Below are positions 19,141 to 30,971 of a DNA stretch of 64,000 bases, in pieces (positions within the stretch are counted from its first letter, which is position 1; each line of letters begins with the position of its first letter). The translations under genes were made by a program, and so were the position numbers. This stretch comes from Aquarana catesbeiana (Eukaryota > Chordata > Amphibia > Anura > Ranidae): positions 221,962,757 to 222,026,756 of the forward strand of contig NC_133333.1 of assembly GCF_042186555.1 (NCBI RefSeq). Direction: 5' to 3'. Below the pieces are notes generated by a model. It was not told the origin of the DNA and ran no database searches. It worked only from the letters and a program-made list of their open reading frames with translations.

Positions 19141-21766
19141 ACTAACCTGAGGGAGGAAGTGGAGACGGATCTCCTATCACAAATTGGATTAGCAGCAAGG
19201 ATGGGAAGTGTTATCATAATGGGGGATTTTAATTATCCAGACATAGACTGGGCGGAGGGAACCACGCATTCATTTAAGGCTCGCCAGTTCCTTAATGTCT
19301 TGCAGGACAATTTTATGGGTCAGATGGTAGACGCACCAACTAGAAATAAAACATTACTGGATCTACTGATTACCAAAAATACAGACCAGAACACGGATGT
19401 GGAAATACGGGGCAATTTAGGTAACAGCGATCACAGGTCAATTAGTTTCAGTATAAATCACACAAATAGGAAACATGAAGGGAACACACAGACACTGAAT
19501 TTCAAAAGAGCCAACTTCCCTAAAATGAGATGGGTTTGCTTTAAGAGCATATTAAATAAGGGCATTAGCCAATGTATCCCATTGGGTAATAAATTTAAAA
19601 GAGCGAACAAAAATCCTGGATGGCTTAACTCCAATGTAAAAATGCATATAAAAGCAAAGGAGAAGGCCTTCAAAAAATACAAGGTTGAGGGATCATCCTC
19701 AGCATTCAGACTTTATAAAGAATGCAACAAGAAATGTAAGGGTGCAATTAGGACGGCTAAGATAGAACATGAAAGACACATAGCGGAGGAGAGCAAAAAA
19801 AATCCCAAGAAATTCTTTAAGTATGTAAACAGTAAAAAAGGGAGGACAGACCATATTGGCCCCATAAAGAATGAGGAAGGACATCTGGTTACAAAGGATG
19901 GGGAGATAGCGAAGGTATTGAATTTATTCTTCTCCTCAGTCTTCACGAGTGAATCGGGGGGCTTCAGTAACCAAAACTGCAGTGTTTATCCTCATGACAC
20001 AACACAGGAAGCACCTCCATGGTTAACAGAGGACAGAATTAAAATTAGACTTGAGAAACTTAAAGTGGTGTTCCGGCCGAAATTATACTTTTAAAATAAA
20101 AATACCCCTATAATACACAAGCTTAATGTATTCTAGTAAAGTTAATCTGTAAACTAAGGTCTGTTTTGTTAGTTTATAGCAGTAGTTTGTTATTTTATAA
20201 ACTTACAGCAGGCCATGGCCATCTTAAGTGTGGGCATCTGAAGCCAGACTGTATTTCTTCCTGGATCTCATCCTTGCAGATCTCGCACATGCTCAGTGCA
20301 GCACAAGCAGTGTAATAGGTTTGAGGTCAGGTTTCCATAGCAACGGCAGTTTCCGAGGAAGTTGCCGCCCCTTCCCAGAAGGCATTGCAAACAGGAAATG
20401 ATGTGATGGGCCGCGGCCAGGGAGGAGGAAGTGAAAAATGAATACAGCAGATATACAGTAGGTGCTGAGAAAAAAAATAAAAAAATATCCAATTTGTTTA
20501 CAGTGCACAGTTTAGTGAGGGATGCTGAAGAGTTGTAAAAGTGGGTGGAACTCCACTTTAACATTAATAAATCACCGGGACCAGATGGCTTGCATCCAAG
20601 GGTACTTAGGGAACTCAGTCAAGTGATTGCCAGACCGTTGTTCCTAATTTTTACAGACAGTCTATTGACTGGAATGGTACCAGCTGATTGGAGAAAAGCC
20701 AATGTAGCACCAATATTTAAAATGGGCCCAAAATACATCCCTGGGAATTACAGACCAGTTAGCCTAACATCAATAGTATGTAAACTCTTGGAGGGGATGA
20801 TAAGGGACTATATACAAGATTTTAGTAATAAGAACGATATCATTAGCAGTAATCAGCATGGATTCATGAAGAATCGTTCTTGCCAAACCAATCTATTAAC
20901 CTTCTATGAGGAGGTGAGTTGCCATCTAGATAAAGGAAGGCCCGTAGACGTGGTGTATCTGGATTTTGCAAAAGCATTTGACACAGTTCCCCATAAACGT
21001 TTACTGTACAAAATAAGGTCCGTTGGCATGGACCATAGGGTGAGTACATGGAATGAAAACTGGCTACAAGGGCGAGTTCAGAGGGTGGTGATAAATGGGG
21101 AGTACTCAGAATGGTCAGGGGTGGGTAGTGGGGTTCCCCAGGGTTCTGTGCTGGGACCAATCCTATTTAATTTGTTTATAAACGACCTGGAGGATGGGAT
21201 AAACAGTTCAATCTCTGTATTTGCAGACGATACTAAGCTAAGCAGGGCAATAACTTCTCCGCAGGATGTGAAAACCTTGCAAAAAGACCTGAACAAATTA
21301 ATGGGGTGGGCGACTACATGGCAAATGAGGTTCAATGTAGAAAAATGTAAAATAATGCATTTGGGTGGCAAAAATATGAATGCAATCTATACACTGGGGG
21401 GAGAACCTCTGGGGGAATCTAGGATGGAAAAGGACCTGGGGGTCCTAGTAGATGATAGGCTCAGCAATGGCATGCAATGCCAAGCTGCTGCTAATAAAGC
21501 AAACAGAATATTGGCATGCATTAAAAGGGGGATCAATGCAAGAGATAAAACGATAATTGTCCCACTTTACAAGGCTCTGGTCCGGCCACACCTGGAGTAT
21601 GCTGTCCAGTTCTGGGCACCAGTCCTCAGGAAGGATGTACTGGAAATGGAGCGAGTACAAAGAAGGGCAACAAAGCTAATAAAGGGTCTGGAGGATCTTA
21701 GTTATGAGGAAAGGTTGCAAGCACTGAACTTATTCTCTCTGGAGAAGAGACGCTTGAGAGGGGATA
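19141..21766 (+). pseudogene. CR1-type LINE ORF2: endonuclease and reverse transcriptase, split by a MITE
   Basis: Forward-strand non-LTR retrotransposon. The first part (about 19144-20063) carries the C-terminal endonuclease motifs MGDFNYPDIDW, LLDLLIT and GNSDHRS (EEP nuclease), then a linker. The second part (20562-21786) has the reverse transcriptase: NKSPGPDGLHPRVL, NYRPVSLTS, VYLDFAKAFDTVPH, GVPQGSVLGP and the catalytic FADD box at 21220-21231, ending at SLEKRRLRGD. The two parts are in the same frame once the MITE at 20064-20557 is removed. The N-terminal endonuclease is lost by 5' truncation. Similarity to CR1 stops at about 21766, before the C-terminal tail and octamer end seen in the copy at 5827-6551. 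It is inserted in the 36 bp array. Confidence 0.92.
20064..20557. mobile_element. TTAA-target MITE inside the CR1 ORF
   Basis: The ends are AGTGGTGTTCCGGCC and the inverted GGTGGAACTCCACT, flanked by TTAA on both sides (20060-20063 and 20558-20561). Excision to a single TTAA restores the CR1 reading frame without loss or gain of a base. AAAG-type ends and TTAA targets fit the T2/piggyBac-like MITE group. Confidence 0.9.
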
Positions 21767-22345
21767 TGAGGAGGAGATACTTGTGAGCAAGGTGCAGCAT
21801 GGCGTGGTGTTTAGTAAAAGTTAGGCAAAAAAATTATATTGTAGAAAAGGTTCAAACACAAGGTATTTAGGCCCGGCGGGTAGGCACACCTATCTGGAGC
21901 CACTTAAGAATGGTGACAGTGGTCTAAAGACTTGAAGATGCCAGCAGCATCTGCAACGAGGAGCGTAATGCACCCTGGCCGGTCTGCACCCAATGGGAAG
22001 GCTTCTTATAGAGAGTTAGATGTAGTCCATGCACTGTCCCTACTCATCTGGAACCTTTCCCTACCTCCAAGCACAGTCCCTGTCAGACAGGGATCCTGTC
22101 CCCACACTAGCCACTCTCAAAACATGCACCAAACCCAGGAGCCAGAGCCTTAAATAAGCTCTGCTTGACTTAAGATGGTCGCTGGAGTTACAGCCTGTGT
22201 TCAGTCGGACAGCTACCTCCCTGTGACCACAGGAGGTCGTAGAGGAACCAAGTTCATCACAACTTCCTTCCCCTTCTGCATTGCCACTTCGTTTTAGCGC
22301 CACCTGCAGTGGGGAGTACAGACTGCACCTGCCTACATACTAATA
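21767..22345. other. Unclassified segment joined to the truncated CR1
   Basis: About 580 bp of unique-looking sequence lies between the sharp end of CR1 similarity and the resumption of the 36 bp minisatellite. It has no octamer tail and no clear inverted repeat. It may be another insertion, or a partner co-inserted with the CR1 copy. Confidence 0.4.
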
Positions 22346-22348
22346 AAC

Positions 22349-22690
22349 ATTGTATATAGATACTGACCCCAGGAAAGAGACAGGTCTTATGTGTACTTAG
22401 TGACCCTGTGACATTGCCAGGTCTTGTATGTAGATACCGACCCCAGGACAGAGACGAATCTTGATTGTAGATTCTGACCCTGGAACATTCATAGGTCATG
22501 TGTGTATCTAATGACCCTGGGACAGTACTGGTTCTTGTGTATAAATACTGGGTGTTGTGTGTAGACACTGACCCCGGGACAGAGATGGGTCTTGTGTGTA
22601 GATACTGACCCCAGGACAGAGATGGGACTTTTGTGTAGAAATTGATCACTGAACAATGCTGGATCTTGTGTGTAGATATTGAATAGGCCA
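22349..22690. repeat. 36-bp minisatellite, right block
   Basis: About nine degenerate units containing GATACTGACCCCAGGACAG and TCTTGTGTGTA, matching the blocks at 16421-16557 and 18999-19140. Confidence 0.85.
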
Positions 22691-23030
22691 ATGGCTGAGG
22701 CTCTCTGTGACATCACATGCTTTTAGTTTACTGTGACTGTTGCTTCCTTATCTATCAGTATTTTAGAATGCCAATTTATTTTTACTGCCAGCACAAGCAT
22801 TAGTCAGAGGGTCTCTTAGACATCGTCTCTTCACATCTCTCACTTCCCCTCTGGCAGCCTAAGCAAATACTGAGTTCACTCCCGGTGGACTTATAAATAC
22901 TTTAAATGGTCCCAGACTGTATAGAGGAGCTTGTAGCTGAAAATTCTAGTTTTGCTACAAGTGCAACACTGTTCATCGGAGTTCTTAAGTAAATAACCTA
23001 CAAGTTAGATTATGTGTCCCGAATGTTTTG
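22691..23030. other. Unclassified stretch
   Basis: No gene or repeat recognised between the 36 bp and 50 bp arrays. Confidence 0.3.
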
Positions 23031-23039
23031 TGAATGTTA

Positions 23040-25010
23040 GCACTGGAACAGGCCTACAGTCCAAACTCAGGAAGAGTTCCGAAATCCTGGCTCTAGGACA
23101 ATACCACAGTCCAAGCTCAAATAGAGTCATGAAATTCCAGCGCTGGGACACTCCCTTAATCATACCACACAACTTTTTGAAATGGGAACAAGGGACACCT
23201 ATTAGTAAAATAATGTAGGCATGGGACAAACCCCCTGCCACACCCCCCTTAAAGGAGAATTATACAGAAAAAATGATTAGTTAAACTCACAAATGCCTTT
23301 TTACCACTACTATTCCTTTATACTGGATTTTGAAATTTACAAATGCACTAATTTAAAATTTGGATGAAAAATTTCGCACTGGGAAACACTTTTTTAAAGA
23401 TAAGTAGTGCATTTTATATACAACTATAGGGACAAATGAGGAGTAAGGAGGGACAGAGCGAATTTGTTCCAAATCAGGGATAGTTTGGAGCTATGTCTTA
23501 GTCCAAGCTCAGGAAGAAACCTGGAATTCTAGTACTGGGACAGTACCACAGTCCTAAATGTAGGCGTACACCCAAAAATACCCCTGTTCTGAGTCTTTGA
23601 GACCATCACCATGCCTTCACCCTTAAGGCGGCCATCAAGAGACACATTAATACATCTACTTAACAATTACTATTGTTAAGTAGATACTATTACTATTGCA
23701 AGTGTAATAAGCACTTATACTCGTCAAGGGGGTACCTTTACCTTTGCCTAGGCTATAAATTCTCCACGAGCTACACAGCTCTGGATATCCTGACGCTTCT
23801 GCCTATAGGACGGAGCGTCTGAAGCAGCATCTAGGCAGCTTGCCGTGCAACTCTCCTGAGCAATTGACACTAACAGTATGCATCTAGGCAGCCTGCTGTC
23901 TTGTTCTCCTGAGCAACCAGAGAGGACATATGCAGTTAAGCAGCTGCCATCCGGTCCTCTTTTTAACTCTCAACCCACTTTAAGTCCTTTATAAGAGGGC
24001 AACCAAAAAGGTGGCCTCTACCTTTCCCACCGCTGCCACTACTTAACTGTAGGGGTTACATTCTTACCGTCGGTCTCCCCCTCACCTTACTTTGGCTCAG
24101 GGCCCTGGAAGTCCTGCTTATTCAGACACACGCACTGGATAGTGAAGAGCAGAGACTTGTTTATTGTGTGCGTCTCATCATATTAAGTATACAAAAGACA
24201 TGTGGGTGGGAACATCTCTGCCACCAATCAGATACAATTATAATGCATATGCATATTATATAATAAGTGCATGTCAGATGACAGATTTCCTTTACTATAA
24301 GGAGAAGACCTCATTTAATAATTTAACCAATCATAGAGATACACATATTTAGAATCCTTTACGTAGCTAGGCAAAACTATAATGTTACTTAGAAGAGTTT
24401 ATAAAAAACTAAAGTGGTTTCCTCTGTCTAACAGTCGAGACATTGGTCCGGTATATATCTTAACTTATAAATTCCTCATTTTAAGTTTCACTTTTACTAT
24501 ATAAACTTTCTCAAATGTGCTTAGAACAAATAGCTTCCAAACAAAACCTAAAGTAGCACTCTACAGCCTGAAAAATTATTCATAATTGTATTAAACAATT
24601 ATTAAACCCTTCACTAACTTCAGGAAGAATCCTGACATCCCATCACTGGGATAGTTCCACAGTCCAAGCTCAGGAAGAGTCCAGAAATCCTATCACTGAG
24701 ACGCACCCACAGACCAAGATAAGATAAGAAAGAATCCTTCAATGCCAGTACTGTGACAACCCCATAATCCAAATCAAGGAAGAGTTCTGAAATCCTAGCA
24801 CTGGGACAGTCCTACAGTCTGAGCTCAGAAATAATACTAATCCTAAAATCCCGACACCAGGACAACCTCATAGTCCAAGTTCAGGAAGAAACCTGAAATC
24901 CCCAAATCCTAGCACTAGGACAGTCCCAAAGTTCAAGCTCAGGAAGAATCTTGAAATCCTAGCACTGTGATAATCCCATAACTCAGGTAGAGTCTGGTAA
25001 GCACTTGTCT
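23040..25010. repeat. 50-bp minisatellite, interrupted
   Basis: Degenerate units of about 50 bp with CAGTCCAAGCTCAGGAAGA and AAATCCTAGCACTGGGACAG at 23040-23160, 23490-23565 and 24615-25010. Between the blocks lie 23160-23490, without clear repeats, and the insertion at about 23566-24614. Confidence 0.8.
23566..24614. other. Unclassified about 1 kb insertion in the 50-bp array
   Basis: The minisatellite units stop at about 23565 and resume at 24615. The inserted sequence includes two similar 65-bp blocks (GCATCTAGGCAGC at about 23830 and 23880, each followed by CTCCTGAGCAA). No reading frame or terminal repeat is evident. A solitary long terminal repeat is possible but unproven. Confidence 0.45.
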
Positions 25011-25189
25011 CAGAATGGTATAATTGCCACTTTTGGTGGCATAAAGAGCAGGTCAAGAGAGAAGTAGAAGTTCAGGAAAGAGAGGTCTGTAGAGGCTGAA
25101 GTCTGGACAGATTAAAATTTGCTGAAGATGTTTTAAAGAATCGAGATCATAAACAATGGAGGTATATAGATCAACAATTAAAGTGATTG

Positions 25190-25634
25190 CAATGCAATAC
25201 ACAAGAGCGGACTTTTCAGCATCAAAGGTCCGACGGTCTTTCCAGCTGACTTTTGACGGAGTTACGACGGACATTCGAACTACCGGACTTGCCCACACAC
25301 GAACGGACTAAAGTCTGTTCGAAAGTCCGTTGGTATGAACGTGATGACGTACGAAGGGACTAGAATAAGGAAGTTCATAGCCAGTAGCCAATAGCTGCCC
25401 TTTTGCATCCTTTCTTGTCCGTCGGACTAGCATACAGACGAACTGATTTTTCGACCGGACTCAAGTTCGTCGGACAGATTTGAAACATGTTCCAAATCTA
25501 AAGTCTGTCTGATTTTCGACAGAAAAAGTCAGCTGAAGGTCTGATTAAGCCCACACACAGTCGGATTGTCCAACATATTCGTTCTGTCGGACCAGTCCGG
25601 TAGAAAAGTCCGGTCGTGTGTACACAGCTTTAGA
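25190..25634. mobile_element. Palindromic MITE of the ACACACGA family
   Basis: The ends are approximate inverted copies (AAGAGCGGACTTTT left; AAAAGTCCGGTCGTGTGTAC right). The core GATGACGTACGAAGGGACTAG and the AAGTTCATAGCCAGTAGCC block match 12787-13411 and 60663-61107. It has many internal repeats of GTCGGAC and no coding capacity. Confidence 0.72.
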
Positions 25635-25659
25635 CTTCGTTTTTTATTTTATTCAAATA

Positions 25660-26060
25660 ACAAACATGTCATACTTACCTCCACTGTGCAGTTCGTTTTG
25701 CACAGAGTGGCCTCGATCCTCCTCTTCTGGGGTCCCCCGGCGGTGCTGTTAGCTCCTCCCTGCATTGTATAACCCCCTAGGAGAAGCGCTCTCCCAGGGA
25801 GTTACCTTGCGGGTGCACTCCCGAGTCCAGCATTCAGCGTCCATAGACGCTGAATGTAGGACTCGGCCCCGCCCCCTGTCGCCCGCGTCATTGGATTTGT
25901 TTGACAGCAGCGGGAGCCAATGGCTGCGCTGCTATCAATCTATCCAATCAAGAGCTGAGACAACAGGGAGAGGGGAAGAGCGTGTCTATGGCAGGGGAAT
26001 ACAGGACTCAGGTGAGTAAAATGGGGGGCTGGGGGGCGGTCAGTGACAGAAGTTTTTTCA
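25660..26060. repeat. GC-rich dispersed repeat
   Basis: CATACTTACCTCCACTGTGCAG at the left and CTCAGGTGAGTAAAATGGGG at the right bracket a GC-rich core with small inverted repeats (CAGCGTC, CATAGACGCTG). The ends, with TTACCT and AGGTGAGTAA in inverted orientation, suggest a decayed MITE. No gene. Confidence 0.45.
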
Positions 26061-26304
26061 CCTTAATTAAACCATTAGGATCTGAAATGCAAGATGGTAG
26101 TCTGTGTGACAAACAATAAGTAAAACTGCCATGATTTGAGGATGACAAAGAATAGATAAAAATGAGGCTTCATTCAAAAAAAGAAAAAGTGGGCCCCTGT
26201 ATATTACCAATCAGTAACTGACACATCTTATTTTCAGGTGGGTACTTATCTACCAAATCATCATATAACTAAAAAAAAAGAAAAACAGTCACAGATGATA
26301 AAAC

Positions 26305-26675
26305 ATTCTGCTGTCTTCTGATTGTATGCAAAAATATTCAATACTTTAGTTTACATAAAAACAGGTCATGAAAAAGACTTGCTGTAAACGTTGGTTTTGC
26401 CAACTACCACCACTGGAAAGAAACGGTGCGGAAGTTAAAAACATTTAAAAAAACATCCAATTACTTTTTTCTAACACGCCCTCTATGACATCGGCAGGTA
26501 ACTCCTATTGGATCTTATTCTCTTTTTACAAAAAGTAATTGGATGTGGTTTTAAATGGTGGCTTCAATAGTGGTAGTGGGCACAATCAGTGTTTACTACA
26601 CGTTATTTTTATGACCTGTTTTTGATTAAATAAAATATTGAATATGATTTGTATATAATCAGGAGACAGCATGTT
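26305..26675. mobile_element. Hairpin MITE
   Basis: 26305-26460 and 26535-26675 are inverted copies. Examples are CATCCAATTACTTTTT against AAAAAGTAATTGGATG, CAACTACCACCACTG against AGTGGTAGTGGG, and ACAGGTCAT against ATGACCTGT. Termini and target duplication are not resolved. Confidence 0.7.
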
Positions 26676-26679
26676 TTTT

Positions 26680-27825
26680 TATTATATACACTGTTTTTCC
26701 TATCTTTATTTTCTAGAAAGGAGTCTTCATCTTCATAAATTTAATCAGATGTAATTAATGCACAACATCATCAAAACACAGAATCGTAAACCAGATGATG
26801 AAGTGTGTCAGGCGATGGGTGGAATCTGGAAGGATGCTCACTGAAAATTAACAAAAAAGCGTACCCATGGTCAATATGTAAAAGCATATATTCATTTCCA
26901 CATTGAATTTCAATTATTTCTAGCCTACTCTTTTTAATTTGAATGATCCTAAAATTTGTAAACTCTGTCAAGATCCCTATATTTTTACTTGAATTCTGTG
27001 ACACATAGTCCCTATATCCTGTAAATAGGCAATGCTGTGTCACACATTTCACAGAGCCTGCCTTCTTCACTACAGAGGTGCTAGGAGGAGGAGTTTCAGG
27101 TGGTGCAACCAGTACAAGAATCACTGCTTGAAGGCAGCACAGTACCATGGGACATGTAGTCCTTAGAAAGGAGAAGCTGCAAAGCATGCAGGGAATCCAG
27201 GAACTTGTTGAATGAGATGGCCAGCAGACAGCACACAATGTGAAAGGAGATTTATCAAATAATCCTATATTGACTTGTCAGCAATAACTATTGTTTGTAT
27301 TGCTACTACTATGCCGACATTATAAAAAAATTACATTATTAAAGTGTATACTGTGACCATGGATCTCCTGTTAATTTAAAACAAGAATAAAACACTGTAA
27401 ATAAAAAAAGTCACAGATATATATGTGAGAGCAAAATAAGGAGAATTGTTATGTCTGTGCAGGGTGGTGCCCATACCAGATTATGGTTTACTTTTCATAT
27501 ATTCTTATTTTGAGAGGTGCATTATTCTGGTATTATTTATCTTCTTTAGTGTCCAGGGGTTACCAGTTATCTGCATATATGCAGGAAAATATAAAACTTT
27601 GGGTATGCTAAACCTGGGGTGTTAAACGCAATTTCTGCAACTCACTTCATCACAGGCGCATCAGCATTAGGGCCGGTTGTATATGTAAGACTATATACAT
27701 TTATCCATGGCTTTTTTCTCAGAGAATAGGTGTGAGAACTCAATCAAGCCCCCGCAGAACCTCATTGAACAGTGAATGTGGCCAAATTGGGCTAACAGTG
27801 GGAGGATCTTAAGGGGGCAATAAAT
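26680..27825. other. Unclassified stretch with a shadow open frame
   Basis: A 155-codon reverse-strand frame at 27238-26771 shows no domain, no good start context and no codon-like periodicity that I can see, so I do not call it a gene. The rest is AT-rich. Confidence 0.35.
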
Positions 27826-27829
27826 ATTG

Positions 27830-28072
27830 GGAGTGCAGTATGTGCAGAGTTCAGGGATGTGCTATGTACAGAGTGCAAAGTTCAGGGTGCACTACATGCA
27901 GAATTCAGGGGCATGCTACGTACAAAGTGCAATTTCAGATGTGCCTTATGCACAGAGTGCAGCGTTCAAGGGTGTGCTGTATACAGAGTGTGGCGTTGAG
28001 GAGTGCGCTAAATACAGAGTGCAGGGTTGAGGAGTGTGCTACACACAGAGTGCAGGGTTTAGGGGTGTACAG
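27830..28072. repeat. About 30-bp degenerate minisatellite
   Basis: Seven to eight units of about 29-31 bp built on GTGCTACATACAGAGTGCAG followed by GGTTCAGGG. It resembles the 5219-5560 array in composition (ACAGAGTGCAG versus ACAGAATGCAG), so a distant common origin is possible. Confidence 0.75.
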
Positions 28073-30010
28073 GCTTCAGCTTTCTTTCACAGGCTGTCCA
28101 CATCTCATTTCCACCTCTCCTCGGCTCTGACCTCTGCACCACTCTCCCCCATCCCACACCTGTGCACACATCTCTCTCCACAGACCTCTCCCCCCCAAAA
28201 AAAGCTTCCTCGCATCTTACCCACCCAGCCTGGCTCTAATATCTAACATCTAATAGTAGATGGCTCCACCTCCCTCCCACTTGCAGGGAGACCATTGGTC
28301 AGCATCTGTGCACCCTGACACAGATGGGGATTACAGTCCAACTTACCATGTGATGCCCCAAATCCACCTACATCTGCATCTTCCTTGTCCCCGACGTAAG
28401 TGCAGGGCAGGCAGGTATCTGTGAGAACCACCGAGAGGAAAGCTATCCTTGTAAACACAGAGCAGGGAGCGGAGGCCAAGAGCCAGAGGTGATGGAACAG
28501 AGTTCTGCCATGTTCCAGCTGAAAAAAGCCCTGGGTGCGAGGGCTACATGAAATGGCCTGCTGGGCCAGATTTAGTCCACTGGCCTTGTGTTTGACACAT
28601 GTGTGCTAAACTCTTGTGTGGGATTTTTAGTCAAGATATCATCTGTTCAGACTGATAGGTTACAATTCAGAAATGTCATATGATCTGAGTATCCTGCATA
28701 CAGTAGATACTTCCTCTAGGGTTATTTTTGTTATATAGGGATCCATACAGGGGCATAGCTGCCACGAGGCAAACAAGGCATTTGCTTTGGGTGGCATGAT
28801 GATACCTGCAGCTGAAGGCATCACCCTGGTATCGTTTTTTTAGAGCTGGTGGTCGTCTCTCTTGTAACAGCAACCGGAGCTGCTTACTCCTGCTGTCCGT
28901 GGTTCTCTCGGGCTTTGGGAGAGCCAAGCAACCAGCCTGGGATCTGCTTTGATTGGCTGTTTGCAACAGTAAACCAGAAGAGATGGCATTATATCACTTC
29001 CGGGTTAACTGGGAAACCATCGGCACCAGTTTTTAAAAATCTAAAGCATTCAAAAACACAGCTCTTGCATATGAATGCTTTTGAGTGCAGAGGGGGGATT
29101 TGGGGTCTTTCTAGTCCCCAGATCTCTCCATAAAGTCAGCTAAATCGACGCAGTGCCGAATTGCAAAAAATGCTCTGGTCCGGAAGGGGGTAAAATCTTC
29201 CAGGGATGAAGTGATTAATACCTGCATTTACTGGATACCGGGCGCTCCTTTACTTTCACTTCTTTCCGGTGCTTTAATTTGGCACAGCTGAGAGTCTACT
29301 GCAGGACTGGAGGCTGCCTCGGCTTGACTGGTAGTGATGCCAGTTCCAGGGCAGAGTGCTCCTCTGCAGCATCACGTACAATGATGTGTTCTATTATAAG
29401 CCCAGCATTGCTTCTAGGAGCTAGGCAGAAGTAGTTGGATGGGAACCTCATACTGTTTCCTTTTATTATTTCGTTTATGTGTCCTACGCCACTCTGGTAA
29501 AAGTACAAGTGACCATCAGGGGGTCAGAAGAGTAAACATCGGACTCTTCTGATGGTGTTTCACTCCTCAGGGCCGCTGTACACTATATTGCAGAAACCGC
29601 AGATTTGTTTCAGATTTGTTATAAAGTAAAAGGTGATTTGAGTTGGCCTGAGTCCCTAGGATGTTGGTGCAGAAATTCTCTATAAATCAGAAAGAGACAG
29701 TAAATGAGACGGAAGGAGAAGGAAGCGGACTGCTTTCCATGAATCATCTTGAGGGAAATAACACTTACAGATGGATCCATCAAATTATATTTATGAGCAA
29801 ACAATGAAATATATTCATAGAATGATCAGTTTTCCTGTGACCGTGAAGCTGCGTTGTGCAGATCAGCCTGGCCGAGCGATAAATCACAATTTCCTCTGCG
29901 AATTACCCAGAATTCAGCGGGATATTCTATCGCATTTCCAGGCTGGTAATGAGAGAGCAGGCTGGGAAATATAGTGAACTTCATGACTTTAGCACAGTTG
30001 GGTGAGAGTT
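28073..30010. other. Mostly unclassified; low-repeat island at 29760-29990
   Basis: 28073-29760 contains no supported gene; a remnant of the dispersed repeat also seen at 4920-4980 is at 29130-29190. From about 29760 to 29990 the sequence looks unique and evenly composed, without stops-and-repeats structure, a style often seen in conserved non-coding elements. This is only an impression. Confidence 0.3.
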
Positions 30011-30720
30011 TAAAGTGTTACTAAACCCAGGACCTTGCATTCACTATATCTGGTCTCCCACAGTACACAGAACATGGAAATGCAATTATTTTAGTAAATA
30101 TAAACTGCTAAATACCTTTTCTCATCAGCGGCATATAGCAGTCTTGTGACTTCTATCGGTCTCTGGTTAAAACTTGTAGGAGGAGTTTTCATTCTCCTCT
30201 GACTGTCCTATGAGCCTGCATGACCCTCTCTCTGGCCAGTGCTGATTGGCCCTGTGTTGATCACATGCGCAAGGAATAAAAAAACGCTCTAGCAATACAA
30301 ACTGAGCATGTGCAGAGTGACTCCAAAGGCTTTGTCTTATGAGCAGCTAGATTGGGGATTGTCACGGTCCCCATGACTAAGCTCCGAGGGGCGGAGTGAA
30401 ATGCGTTGGGGGTTTGGCCTGGTTGAAGTCCAGGCTGTGATTGCAATTCACATACCCAGCATAGGGACAGCATGGATGTGTGGCTCCAGGGAGTCGTTCC
30501 TTCATTTTCAGTGATCATAGGAGCTGGGACGAGCTCCCTCCCTTGTCAGCACTCCCAGCAGCGGATGTTTGGGATTTACACCCCGCTTCAGTGAACTTGA
30601 GCGGTGTAGGAAGTCATCGAGAACCACTGTGGAATGTGCAACCAGAAGTAACGTCAATCCAGAGAGCGATCCATTGCCTGGGTGACGCGTTTCGGAGCAC
30701 CAATAGTCTTGTTTGTCAAA
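30011..30720. repeat. Two adjoining dispersed-repeat segments
   Basis: 30013-30350 begins AAAGTGTTACTAAACCC, the terminal motif of the TTAA MITE at 30972, and shares its internal layout, so it is a truncated relative. 30360-30700 contains GGAGTGAAATGCGTTGGGG and GGGTGACGCGTTTCGGAGC, inverted forms of one motif, marking another dispersed family (compare 52580-52610). Confidence 0.55.
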
Positions 30721-30971
30721 CCTATTAAAGTTAAGCTATCCAGTGAATAGCAATACTGCAGACAGAAACACCTTGTTATAAGAGAGAATGGAGGAGAATG
30801 GCCAGACTTGTTGGGATTGACTGAAATTCTACAGGTAAAACAATACAACAGGAGCACCAGACCAATTGGTGAAAGAGTCTAAATCACTTTAATTGGGTTT
30901 ATAAAATAGCAAACGTGGTTCGGGGGCCAAAATGTCCCCAACAATAAATATAAGATCTCTCAGTATACATT

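Noticed and set aside
26771..27238. 155-codon reverse open frame
   Set aside because: No recognisable motif, no splice or promoter context, and AT-rich non-coding appearance.
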